12,188 bases of DNA from Glomus cerebriforme (GCA_003550305.1 QKYT01000017.1:327247-339434); one strand, 5' to 3'. Positions 1-8,787 are shown, numbered from the stretch's first letter. The notes: generated by a model not told the origin, from the sequence alone. Made by a program: numbers and translations.

Positions 1-800
1 TGAGAAAATAATGTTCATATAAAAGCTGGAGAAGAATATGCTTTTAAGACTATAAAAAATTGCCAAATTAATAATGCTAAAAATCACGCCACTTTCCATG
101 GACTTACATCTGGATGGGGTAAAACTTATATATTAACTGAATGGGCAGAAAATAAAGATTTACGTAAATATACTGTATTTCTGAACATGGATCAAATATT
201 GAAACAAGATTAAGAATAAGAATGCTTATGATATCGCTAAAGGTTTAAATTTCCTTAATTCTGTCAATGTAAAAAATTTCTGCATTTTATTCTTAATGTC
301 AAATTTCAACTTCTAAAATATTACAAATACTGTAATAAATAAACAAATCATTTTTTTTTGATAAATCATTCATCAAGATATTAGGTCTGAAAATATTGTA
401 ATTACGGATCATGATGCACGAAAATTACAAATTTTACATCAAGTAGAGATTTTTTTGATGCTGCTAATAATCTAATACTAAAGAAAAAACTTGTTAGATA
501 TTGTGCTCCCAAAATTTTAAGAAGAGAAATAACAGGAGAAAGAATGAATAACTGCGGGAATATAACCAAATGTGAAGTTTAAGTTTTGGCTAAAAATAAA
601 ATTCCATACAACCAATTTGAAGATTTTTTTGAGATTACAATGAAAGTAACAGGCGGATATTAAGAAAAATTTACACATGGCACTGATATTTCAGAGAAAT
701 ACTGTATTAATATCTTGTAAATAAATCTGTTGATCAAAATCTGGGACTTTGACCTATGTTATCAAAGATATTAACAGAACTTCAAAAATTATTCTTCTAA
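1..800 (+). pseudogene. Kinase-domain half of a decayed TKL kinase-Sel1 fusion gene (5' truncated by window)
   Basis: Three frames must be followed to read a protein kinase. Frame 1 (4-210) gives a YAFKTIKN segment, where the lysine matches the VAIK lysine, then FHGLT and an ILTEWAENKDLRKY hinge. Frame 2 (206-265) gives AYDIAKGLNFLNS. After a probable intron, frame 2 (371-430) gives the catalytic loop HQDIRSENIVIT, with HRD changed to HQD. Frame 1 (457-715) gives VRYCAPKILRRE (APE changed to APK), a stop at 580, then IPYNQFEDFFEIT and another stop after GGY. Frame 3 (714-800) ends with LVNKSVDQN and PMLSKILTELQKLF, with a TGA where an arginine is expected. The helix C region looks deleted. 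Such kinases are cytosolic Ser/Thr or dual-specificity enzymes; this copy cannot encode one. The intron probably starts at GT 269. Its expected T-rich AG acceptor near 361 reads GA, so it may be mutated. Confidence 0.8.
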
Positions 801-1425
801 ACAAACCAATACCTCAAACCATCCTAATCCTTTCAACAGTAGTGACAGTAGTCGTTCTCCATTACAAAAAATGACTATTGATACAAATGCAACAAATGAT
901 GATAATTTGTTTATTAATTTTGAGACAATCAATTTTATGGAAGAATTTAATTATATGTCAATTGAACAAGCAGTTAAAGCACATAAAACAACTCCAAAGA
1001 TATGGAAACATTATGTAAGTGTTTTGATGCTTATGCTAAAATGGATAATCCGAAAGCAAAATATTGAAAGCTTATTATATTATAAAAGGTTGGTCTGACA
1101 TTAAATCTCAAGAAGAACAACAAAATTATCTGCTAAACTTTTCAAAGAAGCTGCAGATTATGGTGATGAAGTGCCTGATGCTCAAATACGTTATGCCACA
1201 ATGGTTAGGCAAGAAAAAGTTATTAAGCAAAATATGGAAGAAGCGATTGAATATTTTATCAAAGCTGCTAAAAATGGTCATGCCATAGCGATGTTTAATA
1301 TTGCCACTTATTATTTCTCTATTGATGAAGTAGAATTAGGTAATTATTATATTATAAAAGCTGCTAGTAAAGGCTATGAACAAACATTTAAATATTGTGA
1401 TGAGAAAGAGATTTCCTATAAATAG
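796..1425 (+). pseudogene. Sel1-repeat half of the same decayed kinase-Sel1 gene
   Basis: This continues the kinase remnant through a Ser/Asn/Pro-rich linker (frame 1 from 796, SKQTNTSNHPNPFNSSDSS) into a helical region (MSIEQAVKAHKTTPKIWKHY). The frame then changes at about 1020 (CFDAYAKMDNPKAKY, frame 3), at about 1063 (KAYYIIKGWSDIKSQEEQQ, frame 2, one base apparently lost) and at about 1132 (AKLFKEAADYGDE, frame 1). From there to the TAG at 1423 the frame is open. It contains Sel1-type helical repeats: DAQIRYATMV, then MEEAIEYFIKAAKNGHAIAM, then YYIIKAASKGYEQ, with the family pattern of alanine/glycine-spaced helix pairs. Sel1 repeats act as protein-protein scaffolds. The kinase then Sel1 order is a fusion known from Rhizophagus. 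An 84-codon ORF at 1171-1425 could be transcribed alone, but it has no sign of its own promoter. Confidence 0.8.
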
Positions 1426-2158
1426 TTCGTTTATTTAGTGTATACCTAGATTTAAAGATTGAATTTCAAAAATTACAATGATGAAAGGATTATTAATTTA
1501 GCAAAACTTATTTTGTAAGCAAATGATAATTTCTTGTTCTTTTTAATTAAACGTATTAATTTCTTTTGATTAATTAGATCCGAGATGAAAGATTAATATT
1601 CCAGTATCAATTAAATATTACTCCGAAAAATCACTTGACCATTTCTTTATTCAGTATTCCGATGGCACTGAGGCACAACATTGGCACAGCAACAAAGTTA
1701 TCAACCTAACCGACTAATATTTAATATCATCTTTTTTTTCAAAATCTTCAATCACGTATATAGTCATATTTTATAATTATTCATATTTTTTTTTATTAAA
1801 TTAATATGCATTTCCAATTATCAAAAAATAATTTTAAATTTTCTAAATTTTCTAATTTAATTAAATTGACTATTGCGGTTTTCAAAAATAAAATTTTTAA
1901 TTTTACTCCTATTTTTAAGTAGCGTAACGAACAGTAATATGTAAAAAAAAATTTTTCTTTTTTAAAATATAATTTTCTTTCATTTATACAAAGAACAGAA
2001 GCTAAAGGTTTTATAAAATAAGTTTCAAATATGCTTTTTTATAACTTATAATACATTATTTCCGCGATTACACTCTGTGATTACACGCGATTACAAGATT
2101 ACAAACGAATACAAATAATTATATTACAAGTAAACTTTTATTTAATAATTTCTATATT
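1426..2158. other. AT-rich gene-less stretch
   Basis: No convincing coding frame is seen on either strand. The stretch is homopolymer-rich and contains one compositional exception, a cluster of GATTACA heptamers at 2066-2103 listed separately. Confidence 0.6.
2066..2103 (+). repeat. Four GATTACA heptamers in 38 bp
   Basis: Perfect GATTACA copies lie at 2066-2072, 2079-2085, 2089-2095 and 2097-2103, with start spacings of 13, 10 and 8 bp. Some are preceded by CGC or TGT. They stand out from the poly-A/T surroundings. They could be a decayed minisatellite or a cluster of factor-binding sites; nothing in the sequence decides this. Confidence 0.6.
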
Positions 2159-2636
2159 TTATTTCTTCATCTCAATATTAAACTTCAATTCTTTAATTGA
2201 TTTAATTGATTTGCAAATTTCCGTTAATCCATCTAAAGTTTTATCACTCATTCCATTATTACAACTGTGATTGAAATCCTGAAAGGCAGTGTATGATTCC
2301 AGGGATAAGAAATATTTGATAATCAAATTTACGAGGTATATAAAAGTGTGTAAATTTTGCATTCTCATTAATAAAAGGATTGATTACTTCTTTTCTTTTG
2401 ATACTATGAAAATTTAGATGTTTACAAAAACTATTATAATCAAATAAANGTTTTTGATATAAATTAATCAAATAATTAAAATGTTGTCCTAATTTATCTC
2501 CATTATTTAAAAATTTCCAAGGATCTTCCCATAATAATTTNGCACAAANTCTAGTCTTATTAACTGTAAATTATGAATGAAGAGACTTTTCATTATTTTG
2601 AAATTCTTCAAAATCAAATAAAGAACATCTNTCTGT
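2159..2636 (-). pseudogene. F-box protein remnant (copy A)
   Basis: Read on the minus strand from about 2636. The start resembles the end of an F-box (LFDFEEFQNNEKSLHS, then FTVNKT) and is followed by the family marker LLWEDPWKFLNN. Next come LFDYNSFCKHLNF, INPFINENAKFTHFYIP and FDYQIFLIPG, then after a frame change near 2280-2300 FQDFNHSCNNGMSDKTLDGL and TEICKSIKSIKELKFNIE, an LRR-like tail. F-box proteins recruit substrates to SCF ubiquitin ligases. Defects are an in-frame TAA at 2571-2573, the frame change, loss of the first F-box residues, and a 9-bp duplication (TTTAATTGA at 2192-2200 and 2201-2209) that repeats the codons for SIK. Four ambiguous N bases fall inside it. The long LRR tail usual for these proteins is absent. 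Confidence 0.72.
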
Positions 2637-2653
2637 TTAGTTTCAGAAATAAG

Positions 2654-2980
2654 TCATATTGAAAGTATATAAAAATGTGTAATTTTTTTTATTAATAAAA
2701 GATTGAGAATTTCTGATTTAACTCTATTATTAATTATCCTTTTGATTCTGTGAAAATTTAGATGATTACAACTAAGATAGTCAAATAAAGGAGGNTTTAA
2801 AAATGTTTAAATAAATTTTTTGATCGTATTACTGCTGATACGAAATAATCATTCGATAGTAATTTCTCTTTTCTAATCTCATATTTCCAAGGATCCTTTT
2901 GTTTTATTAACTGAATAACATGAATAAAGAGTTTCACAATTCTTCAAATATTAAATAAAGAAAATAAAGAATGTCTCTGT
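2654..2980 (-). pseudogene. F-box protein remnant (copy B), tandem to copy A
   Basis: A second, more degraded copy of the same family lies directly upstream of copy A in the same orientation. On the minus strand, nucleotides of about 2890-2965 align with copy A's F-box part, with a short internal deletion. The frames give KDPWKYEIRKEKLL, then SNDYFVSAVIRSKNLFKHF, a stop, and in another frame PPLFDYLSCNHLNFHRIKR, VKSEILNLLLIKKITHFYI and a stop at 2654-2656. It breaks off after the THFYI motif, which is only the middle of copy A, and copy A's F-box region begins within about 20 bp. This suggests a truncated tandem duplication. One N lies at 2795. The product would have been an SCF adaptor; no function remains. 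Confidence 0.62.
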
Positions 2981-2999
2981 TGGTCTTGACGTTTCTCAA

Positions 3000-4317
3000 A
3001 TTTATTTATATAAGTGTGCGTGACTGCGCACTTCAAACGATGATTTATTGTTGTCACCTATCCTTCCTTTGATTTTATTTCCTATTTTATTTATAAAAGA
3101 AAAAATTTAAGAATAGTTTGAGAAAGTATTGAATTGATTTATTTGGGAATATATAAAGATCTTCCATATTCATTTAAGTTTCAAGTTGATTGTATTAACA
3201 ATGTATAATTCATTAATCATTATTAGACTTCTGAATAGGTACAGTTGTGTAATAAAATATTTACCCAAATTTAATTTCCAAATATCTCTGTTTCAAAATA
3301 CTTCATCTTAAATAGTTTAATTTATATTGCCATGTACAATACACCCAGTTTCAAAATGGTTAGTTAGAAATTATGATAAATATATGGAAAACAAATAATA
3401 CGGAAATTGAACACAGAAAATTAATTTGATGTTTCAAATAAAAAATTAACTCTTTACATATATCAAATATAATAGTATATTCAATCATTAACGTAAATCT
3501 TTTATTTATTTGTTTTGACAAATCATAAAAAAATTAATTCAAATCCTTGTTAATTTTTTCAAAATATTAATCTATTCTTATCATCAAGAATGCTCTTAAA
3601 TGAATAGATTAAGTTTCAAAGATCAACACTACATTATATGATTAGTTCAATATCTATTACAGTACATACCAAAATCAAAAAGGATGGCCTTGTATTTTGT
3701 TTAATTGTATTAAACAAAATGATTTTGAATTGTGTATTGTCATTGAATAAAAATTTGAAGCGTTAGTTTTTTTTTTAATTAATATCAGTAACTTTTTCTC
3801 ATGTGACTTACTATTCATGTATTATTTTAAATACTATGCACAGTAATAAATGATTTAAAAATGACAAATTCATATCAGATAGTCCAATTGTGAATAAAGT
3901 GTACAGTACATCAGTGGGAATAAGAAAGTTTACTGAACCAGAAAATTTGAAGTTTAAATTAGATTGTGAAAGAATTATATATTTATATTTATTTTTATTT
4001 CNGGAGNGAACTAACTATAAGTAGCTCTAGAGCATTTACAAATNGAAATTGCAAATGAGAAACTAGATTAAAACTTTAGTTAAACCTCTCATAGGANGAG
4101 AAAATTATATATTGTAAAATTATAATTAAAGGACTATTGAATANATATGTATATTGATTGAGAAACCGAAAATTAGATTTTAGTTATACAAGAAAAATTT
4201 AAAGACGAGGGATATATTTACTGTATANAAAAAAGTGACACAAAAAAAATTTCTCATTGTTTAATTTTTGTCATTGTCTTATTCTTTGTACTATACATGG
4301 AATAATATTTTTCTTGA
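3000..4317. other. AT-rich gene-less stretch with two small palindromes
   Basis: No supported coding sequence is seen. It contains a GC-containing hairpin at 3016-3031 (GTGCG, 6-nt loop, CGCAC) and a perfect 12-bp palindrome at 3694-3720. Six N bases cluster at 4002-4228 (4002, 4007, 4044, 4096, 4144, 4228), which may mark polymorphic or collapsed repetitive sequence. Confidence 0.55.
3694..3720. repeat. Perfect 12-bp inverted repeat with 3-nt loop
   Basis: ATTTTGTTTAAT at 3694-3705 is followed by TGT and then its exact reverse complement ATTAAACAAAAT at 3709-3720. It could be chance in AT-rich DNA, a small cruciform or an excision scar. No gene adjoins it, so a terminator role is not supported. 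Confidence 0.6.
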
Positions 4318-4624
4318 CTACATATTTTGATCAAGTTTAACTTTATTTGCATTGACTTTAGATTCCTGGATAAATTTATCAACATCAGAATTTCCACTGG
4401 TCCAATTTTTGAAATTTTGTTGATAATGTTTTAGCTTTACATGATTGACACCAATTATAATTAATATTAAGTTGTTTGCATTCTTTACATAAACCATACC
4501 CTATATAACGTTCTTTTAATTCTTCATTTAATATTAGTTTATCAACTAACAATTCTTGTTCTTCAGTTAAATTCCAACTGTCAAAATCTTTTATTTGTTC
4601 AAATACATCATCACTGAAATCCAT
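4318..4624 (-). pseudogene. N-terminal zinc-ribbon fragment of a TKL kinase
   Basis: An ATG at 4624-4622 opens a clean 79-codon frame down to 4385. It has an acidic start (MDFSDDVFEQIKDFDSWN), then LTEEQELLVDKLI, NEELKERYIGYGLCKECKQ and NWCQSCKAK. The two CxxC pairs (CKEC and CQSC) form the small zinc ribbon that precedes the kinase domain in Rhizophagus-type TKL kinases. Just after CKAK the meaning moves to another frame, which reads KHYQQNFKNWTSGNSDVDKF and IQESKVNANKVKLDQNM, then a TAG at 4320-4318. Beyond that nothing of the kinase domain is recognisable. It is therefore a head-only fragment with a single frameshift, less damaged than its neighbours. It lies divergently from the related kinase at 5513. 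A transcribed short zinc-ribbon peptide is possible but unsupported. Confidence 0.75.
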
Positions 4625-5512
4625 AACGTTACAGAATTAGGATATTTGACAGAGAAGTTAGGTAATACAAATAATTCTAAAATTTTTTTAATGTTATTAG
4701 AAAATTCAAGGTATCAAATTTTAAAAATTAAAACATAAATCGAAAAAATTTTCATTCATACCACAGAATTCTTATTTTTGTGTACTGTACCTGTTGACTT
4801 TTTTTAAAAAAAAAGATTGACATGACGTTAATACTTAACAGTATTAGCCTTTTTCATTTTCACATGATAAAATTAAAGTCGTAACAGCTTTATCTAAAAA
4901 AGGAAAGATCTTAATAATTTTTTTTTTATTCTTGTTAAAACCAATTACAACATTACGCTTTTAAGATTTTTTTTTAAAAAAATAAAAATTTTAATCATAA
5001 AACTCTTTTAACTGTAACTAAAGTAATTCAAAGGCAAGTATGAAATTTTAATATAAGGATAATTTCTCTTCATTTTCATTATCTTCCTTAATTTTTTCAT
5101 TCCTATTTTTCCATACAAATATTTATAAATGATAACGAAATGATTTTATTTTCTTATTTTCTGAAGTTTATTAATAATATATTGTATTTAATTCAATAAA
5201 AATTTATTACAAACAAATAGTTAAAATTTTTGAAAAGTCATTTTTGCGTTACCAATATCTATATTTTTTTTCCTGACTTGAAAATTCTAACAATTCTTAT
5301 ATCCGGTTTATCAAATATCAGCAAAAAAAAAAACAAAAAAAAAATGATTAAACAAAACTTTTATGAATTGTCGCACAATGGCTATTTGTTTTTTTTTACA
5401 TTTAACTTCGCCCCTTCATTAGTTCTTTTGTGTTCAAATTTAAAGTAAACATTACCTTTGGATTAATGTTCGAATAATTAAATTTATATCTATATAACTT
5501 AAATTAATTAAT
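4625..5512. other. AT-rich gap between divergent kinase remnants
   Basis: No gene is supported. The stretch is rich in A and T homopolymers, for example near 4800-4820 and 4965-4985. A 72-codon open frame at 5230-5448 is dominated by Lys, Phe and Asn from these runs and resembles nothing I know. As the space between two divergent kinase heads it may once have held their promoters, but no element can be named. Confidence 0.5.
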
Positions 5513-6869
5513 ATGGAAATATCAGAAAATAATTCTAAAGTAAATCCAAGGGATTTATGGATATATGTTAATTCTAATAAATATCAGGTAAAAAAATTTA
5601 CATTAATATTACAATATTTATATTAAATTTTATATTTTGTATATTATTAATTTTCATTTATTTTTAAGTTTCATGTCAATTTTTATTATTGATTCAACTG
5701 CTGAATCAGCGATAGAAACAGATGAAATAGTAGATTATATGGAAGATTTTTTTTAAAAAAAGAAAAAAAAAACTATATGGAATATGTGGAGAATGTAATG
5801 AACCTGGCACAGGGTGAAAATGGTGTCAACCTTGTGATTCTAAAAGATTTAAGGATAACTTTAAAAATTGGATTAGTGGAAATAAAATATTGATAAATTT
5901 ATACAACAAACACAACTTAATTCTGTGTATTATAAACAATATCTTGAATGGATACCTTTTGAAAATTTTAAAAATGTTCGGTAAAATTTATTCAGCTTAT
6001 TAACCTGTTGGATTTATTTTGATTTGGAATATTGAATATCAACAATGGTGGCATAAAAAACAATATGAAAAAGTTACATTAAAAAGTTCTGATAATTTTG
6101 CTGATATATGCGCAGATTTTTTCAATGAGGTGATTATAATTTATTTTGAAAATTTGTTATTTGTATTTATTAGAAATTTCTCCTTTAATATTTTTATTAG
6201 ATTAAATTTCGCCTTCAGATTTATCTTGCAATGTTATATGTAATAACTCAAGATCAAAATACCAAAGTTTATATGATGGTTTTACAATATTGTGATGATG
6301 GAAATTTGAGAAATTATTTCTAATTTATTGCAAATTATAAAGGGACTTTTAAATATTTATAATGCTGGAAAAGTTCATAAAGATTTTCATGGTGATGGTA
6401 TATAAAATATAAGTGATTTAGGAATGTGTCAACCAGCAAATAATGAGCAATCAGTTAAAAAGGAAGGAATTTATGGAGAATTACCTTATATGACACCAGA
6501 AGTTTTACGTGAATATTAATATACAAAAGCATCTGATATTTATTAATTTAATAATTAATGAACTTATGAGTATTCCTCATGATCATGTTTTAGCCAATAA
6601 TATATGTAAAGAACTTAGACCTATAATTTCTGAATATACACCGAAATTACTTGCAGATATAATTGATATAATTACTAAAATGTTGGGATGACTAAAGCAG
6701 AAAATAGACAAAGAAAAAGGCAATGAAAATAGTGAAATTTATTCTCAAATAAAGGAATATAGAAATTAGAGAGAACAAATTGAAAGACAATCAAGTGAAA
6801 AATATTCAAGCACATTCTCAATCAATCTATACAAGTAGACTTTGGAATTTCAAAAATCTTTCAGAACCG
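5513..6869 (+). pseudogene. Decayed TKL protein kinase with zinc ribbon
   Basis: ATG 5513 starts MEISENNSKVNPRDLWIYVN, up to a GT at 5588 that probably opens an intron. Further on, the zinc ribbon YGICGECNEPGTG, a stop, then KWCQPCDSKRFKDNF and FKNWISGNK lead to IDKFIQQTQLNSVYYKQYL and EWIPFENFKNV. The glycine-rich loop is missing: the text jumps to FGKIYSAY. Then come QYEKVTLKSSDN (the VAIK-type lysine) and ADFFNE, a clean 71-nt intron (6130-6200), and IKFRLQIYL to YMMVLQYCDDGNLRNYF and a stop. The C-lobe gives NAGKVHKDFH (HRD changed to HKD), ISDLGMCQP (DFG changed to DLG), LPYMTPEVLREY, a stop, KASDIY, a stop, INELMSIPHDHV, then NICKELRPIISEYTPKLLAD. NIQAHSQSIYTSRLWNFKN closes it. At least five stops, frame changes and the loop deletion rule out activity. 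The whole domain order fits an ancestral cytosolic signalling kinase. Confidence 0.85.
6130..6200 (+). other. 71-nt GT-AG intron in the kinase pseudogene
   Basis: The frame ending ADFFNE at 6129 joins without a break to IKFRLQIYL at 6201 when GT 6130 is spliced to the AG ending TTTTTATTAG at 6200. Both sides are phase 0. Retention of splice signals shows that this is a genomic copy rather than a retroposed cDNA. Confidence 0.65.
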
Positions 6870-7237
6870 GTAATATAATTTAATTTTTATTTTATTATAG
6901 AATTATATTTAAATAATTAATTACTATTTGTTTTCTAATAGATACTAGTACTATTCAATCAACAGTAAGTATTTATGAAAAATAAATAAAAATATTATGA
7001 TCATAATAAATAAACATTATGTTACTTAATTTGTAATTTCGAAATGGTTTGATGTCAATTAAGCGAGTCAGGTAAATTTTTTATTTGTTTATAGCTTTTA
7101 TTTTGGTTAATAATTTGATTTATTTTATTCTTTTTTTTTTATAGATTTAATGAAATTAATCAAATGCTGCAGGTCAAATACGTAAAATAACAAGTTCTTC
7201 TCATAAATCTTTAAATAATTCACATAGAAGGAACTGA
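6870..7237 (+). pseudogene. Multi-exon serine-rich tail of the kinase pseudogene
   Basis: The stretch continues the kinase C-terminus in very small exons. After SRLWNFKNLSEP a GT at 6870 opens an intron. A short exon near 6942-6965 reads TSTIQST and is followed by GTAAGT. A piece ending at 7071 reads as QLSES before GT 7072, and the T-rich AG at 7144 leads into a frame with NAAGQIRKITSSSHKSLNNS and a stop at 7235-7237. The order of a low-complexity Ser/Thr/Asn tail in tiny exons matches what is seen after the kinase domain in related genes. Phases no longer agree, so the tail is decayed. Boundaries are approximate. Confidence 0.5.
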
Positions 7238-7407
7238 GCTTCACAAAGTTGTAATTGTCAATTCATGGCTCATATTTCTCTTAATTCAAGCAATGGGCTT
7301 TTGTGTCTAATTCTTTTGTGCTTAGAAAATAACTGATCATGTTATGGTTTCAATAAATTCTCGCTGACTTATTTCTGAAGAACAAATAATTAAAATTGAA
7401 GTTTAAG

Positions 7408-7900
7408 AAAAAATCCTTCTTCTTATCGTGCTGGATGTGACATCATTACTATACGGGCAATATCGAAAGAAGAATTTCAGATGTGAAGACGAATTTTTGG
7501 AAGAATAGAATAAATTAAAATCAACATATCTTTTAACATCTAAAATATTTATTAAAAATAGATAAAAATTTAGCACATTGAGTGCCATGCTATAACTGGA
7601 AATTATTCATGGCTGATATGTCATTGGAACAGAGAAAGGAAGATGAAAATTCTTAAAATTTTGTGAGAATATTAAAGCTGTTTCATTATCAACAACAAGT
7701 CCTTATGAAAAACAAGCTTCAGAATTATTAACAAAATATCATTGAAAAACTCAGATGCAATTATTACAATACATGTCAAACAAAAGTGAAAAAATTTAAG
7801 GTAAAGAGAGAACTTGAATTTTTTTTAATTCTTTTATAAAAAATTGAAAATTTATTATCAAATTTCTTTTCCTTAGCAATAAAAATGATGAAACAGAGGT
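7408..7900 (+). pseudogene. Unidentified decayed coding fragment
   Basis: I do not recognise the family. Coherent protein-like text appears across two or three frames. It reads SYRAGCDIITIRAISKEEFQ (about 7411), then DEFLEE and a stop, NKLKSTYLLTSKIFIKNR (about 7512), a stretch resembling WKLFMADMSLEQRKEDENS, and FCENIKAVSLSTTSPYEKQ with ASELLTKYH, a stop, KTQMQLLQYMSNKSEKI. At 7800 there is a plausible 76-nt intron (GT 7801 to AG 7876), followed by a short NKNDETE exon. Composition is charged and helical with normal codon variety, unlike translated AT-rich noise. It lies in the same orientation just after the kinase tail. It could be extra domains of that gene or part of another. The minus-strand ORF at 7403-7588 is judged a shadow. 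Confidence 0.4.
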
Positions 7901-8058
7901 TATATTTTGCGTAAAGTGAAAGAATCATTAAATATGATTTAAAAAATCAACATTTTTCATTTCATGTTGTTATACAAAATTTTCTGGCATTATAGGTATA
8001 TTTTCAAAGTAGGGACTCAACTATCTGGATAAAGTTCCCCAATATTTATTTCTTATAG

Positions 8059-8321
8059 GGTGGCAAAAGGATCCAAATGATAATTTGTTAGTTAAACTAT
8101 AATATCGGCAAAATGAAAATTCCAATAATATTATGTAAAGCCAAAAAGTAAGTTTTTATGTGTATTTATTTATTTATTAATTTAATTATTAGTCAGGATG
8201 TATTCCAAAAAAATTCTTAGAAGCAGATTTGAAACTACTAAATCTTCTAAAAGACCTGTATTATTATCACATCAACAAAATACATTTCAAAATCATGAAG
8301 AAAAAGAAAATAACCCTCAAG
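8059..8321 (+). pseudogene. Exon-like blocks, possibly the C-terminal tail of a further kinase
   Basis: An AG at 8058 precedes WQKDPNDN (8061 on), which resembles the kinase subdomain XI pattern WxxDPxxRP without its arginine. After stops, QNENSNNIM leads to a GTAAGT at 8148. The AG at 8192 opens a block that reads IPKKFLEADLK in one frame and SRFETTKSSKRP then LLSHQQNTFQNHEEKENNPQ in another. The last text is Ser/Asn/Glu-rich, like kinase tails of this genome type. No kinase body precedes it directly, so it may be a fragment or the end of the unit at 7408. Assignment is tentative. Confidence 0.35.
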
Positions 8322-8565
8322 GTTCGTTAAATGTAATGTATTTTTAATTTAATTTCTTTAATTTAATTTTTTTAATTGTTTATTTTATAATAGAAAATAA
8401 TCTTGAAAAAGAAAACAATCCTATAAATTCCTAAAGTTCGATTGAAATTTCTTTAGTTATTTTTTTTTTTTAATAATTATTCTATATAATATTAAATTAA
8501 AAAAAAATACAGGTAGATAAAATGATCCTATAAATGCGCAACTCTCTTCTTCAGGTTCGTTTACT
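8300..8565 (+). repeat. Three-fold repeated small exon-like module
   Basis: Similar blocks recur about every 118 bp. Each has an A-rich segment with AAYCCT or GATCCT, then a block ending in GTTCGNTT. They are at about 8305-8328 (KENNPQGS), 8394-8443 (ENNLEKENNP then INS) and 8513-8562 (NDPINAQLSSSGS). T-rich tracts ending in AG (8393) or CAG (8512) precede the second and third, and both of these blocks are about 42 nt to the GTTCG. The pattern suggests duplication of an exon with its flanking intron in a Ser/Asn-rich tail. Whether GTTCG is a donor or coding is unresolved. Confidence 0.45.
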
Positions 8566-8636
8566 ATTTATTATTATATTTTTTTTTTCAAGAAAAAATT
8601 AATACATAAATAATAATAAATTTAATTATTTAATAG

Positions 8637-8665
8637 GCAATAAATGTCCTTTTTGTATGGGATTC
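8637..8665 (+). pseudogene. 5' part of an exon-like block split by the transposon
   Basis: After a T/A-rich tract ending in AG (8636), the sequence reads NKCPFCMGF up to the transposon's target duplication. Across the element the text resumes at 10237 with LPILL and a stop, or a possible GT donor at 10251. Joined, the flanks give a short open block containing CPFC. It may be the fourth exon of the series at 8059-8565. The block is short, so its coding nature is only suggested. Confidence 0.3.
8658..8665 (+). repeat. Left target-site duplication TGGGATTC
   Basis: The 8-bp sequence directly outside the left terminal repeat is repeated exactly at 10229-10236 outside the right one. Eight bp is the duplication length typical of hAT transposases. 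Confidence 0.88.
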
Positions 8666-8675
8666 TAGTGTTCCA
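8666..8675 (+). repeat. Left terminal inverted repeat
   Basis: TAGTGTTCCA pairs with 10219-10228. Just inside, GTCCG on the left faces TCCG on the right with one base offset. Confidence 0.85.
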
Positions 8676-8704
8676 GTCCGTCAACCGTTCATCTGTTTGA
8701 AATT

Positions 8705-8787
8705 CGGATATCCGTCATCCATCGGATAAATCAGATAGATCGGATGAGCATTTTGTTAACGGATCAGATGACGGATTGGGATCGGAT
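8705..8787 (+). repeat. Left subterminal CGGAT array
   Basis: Six CGGAT copies, plus one ATCCG, lie in about 83 bp, spaced irregularly. Clustered short subterminal motifs are the usual transposase-binding sites of hAT elements. The 12-mer ACGGATCAGATG (8759-8770) recurs at 10165-10176. Confidence 0.75.

Noticed and set aside
1064..1288. 74-codon plus-strand ORF as a separate gene
   Set aside because: Only its first part (KAYYIIKGWSDIKSQEEQQ) belongs to the Sel1 remnant. The rest is the wrong frame opposite the real Sel1 frame at 1132-1425.
5230..5448. 72-codon plus-strand ORF
   Set aside because: Lys/Phe/Asn runs come from homopolymer tracts and no motif or neighbour supports it. It is treated as chance.
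1..7237. Frameshifts and stops explained purely by sequencing error
   Set aside because: The damage includes block deletions (glycine loop, helix C), changed catalytic motifs and truncated tandem copies, while the F-box frame at 12011-12188 is clean. Some single-base shifts could still be errors.
7403..7588. 61-codon minus-strand ORF
   Set aside because: It lies opposite the protein-like text at 7408-7600, which reads better on the plus strand. It is a shadow.
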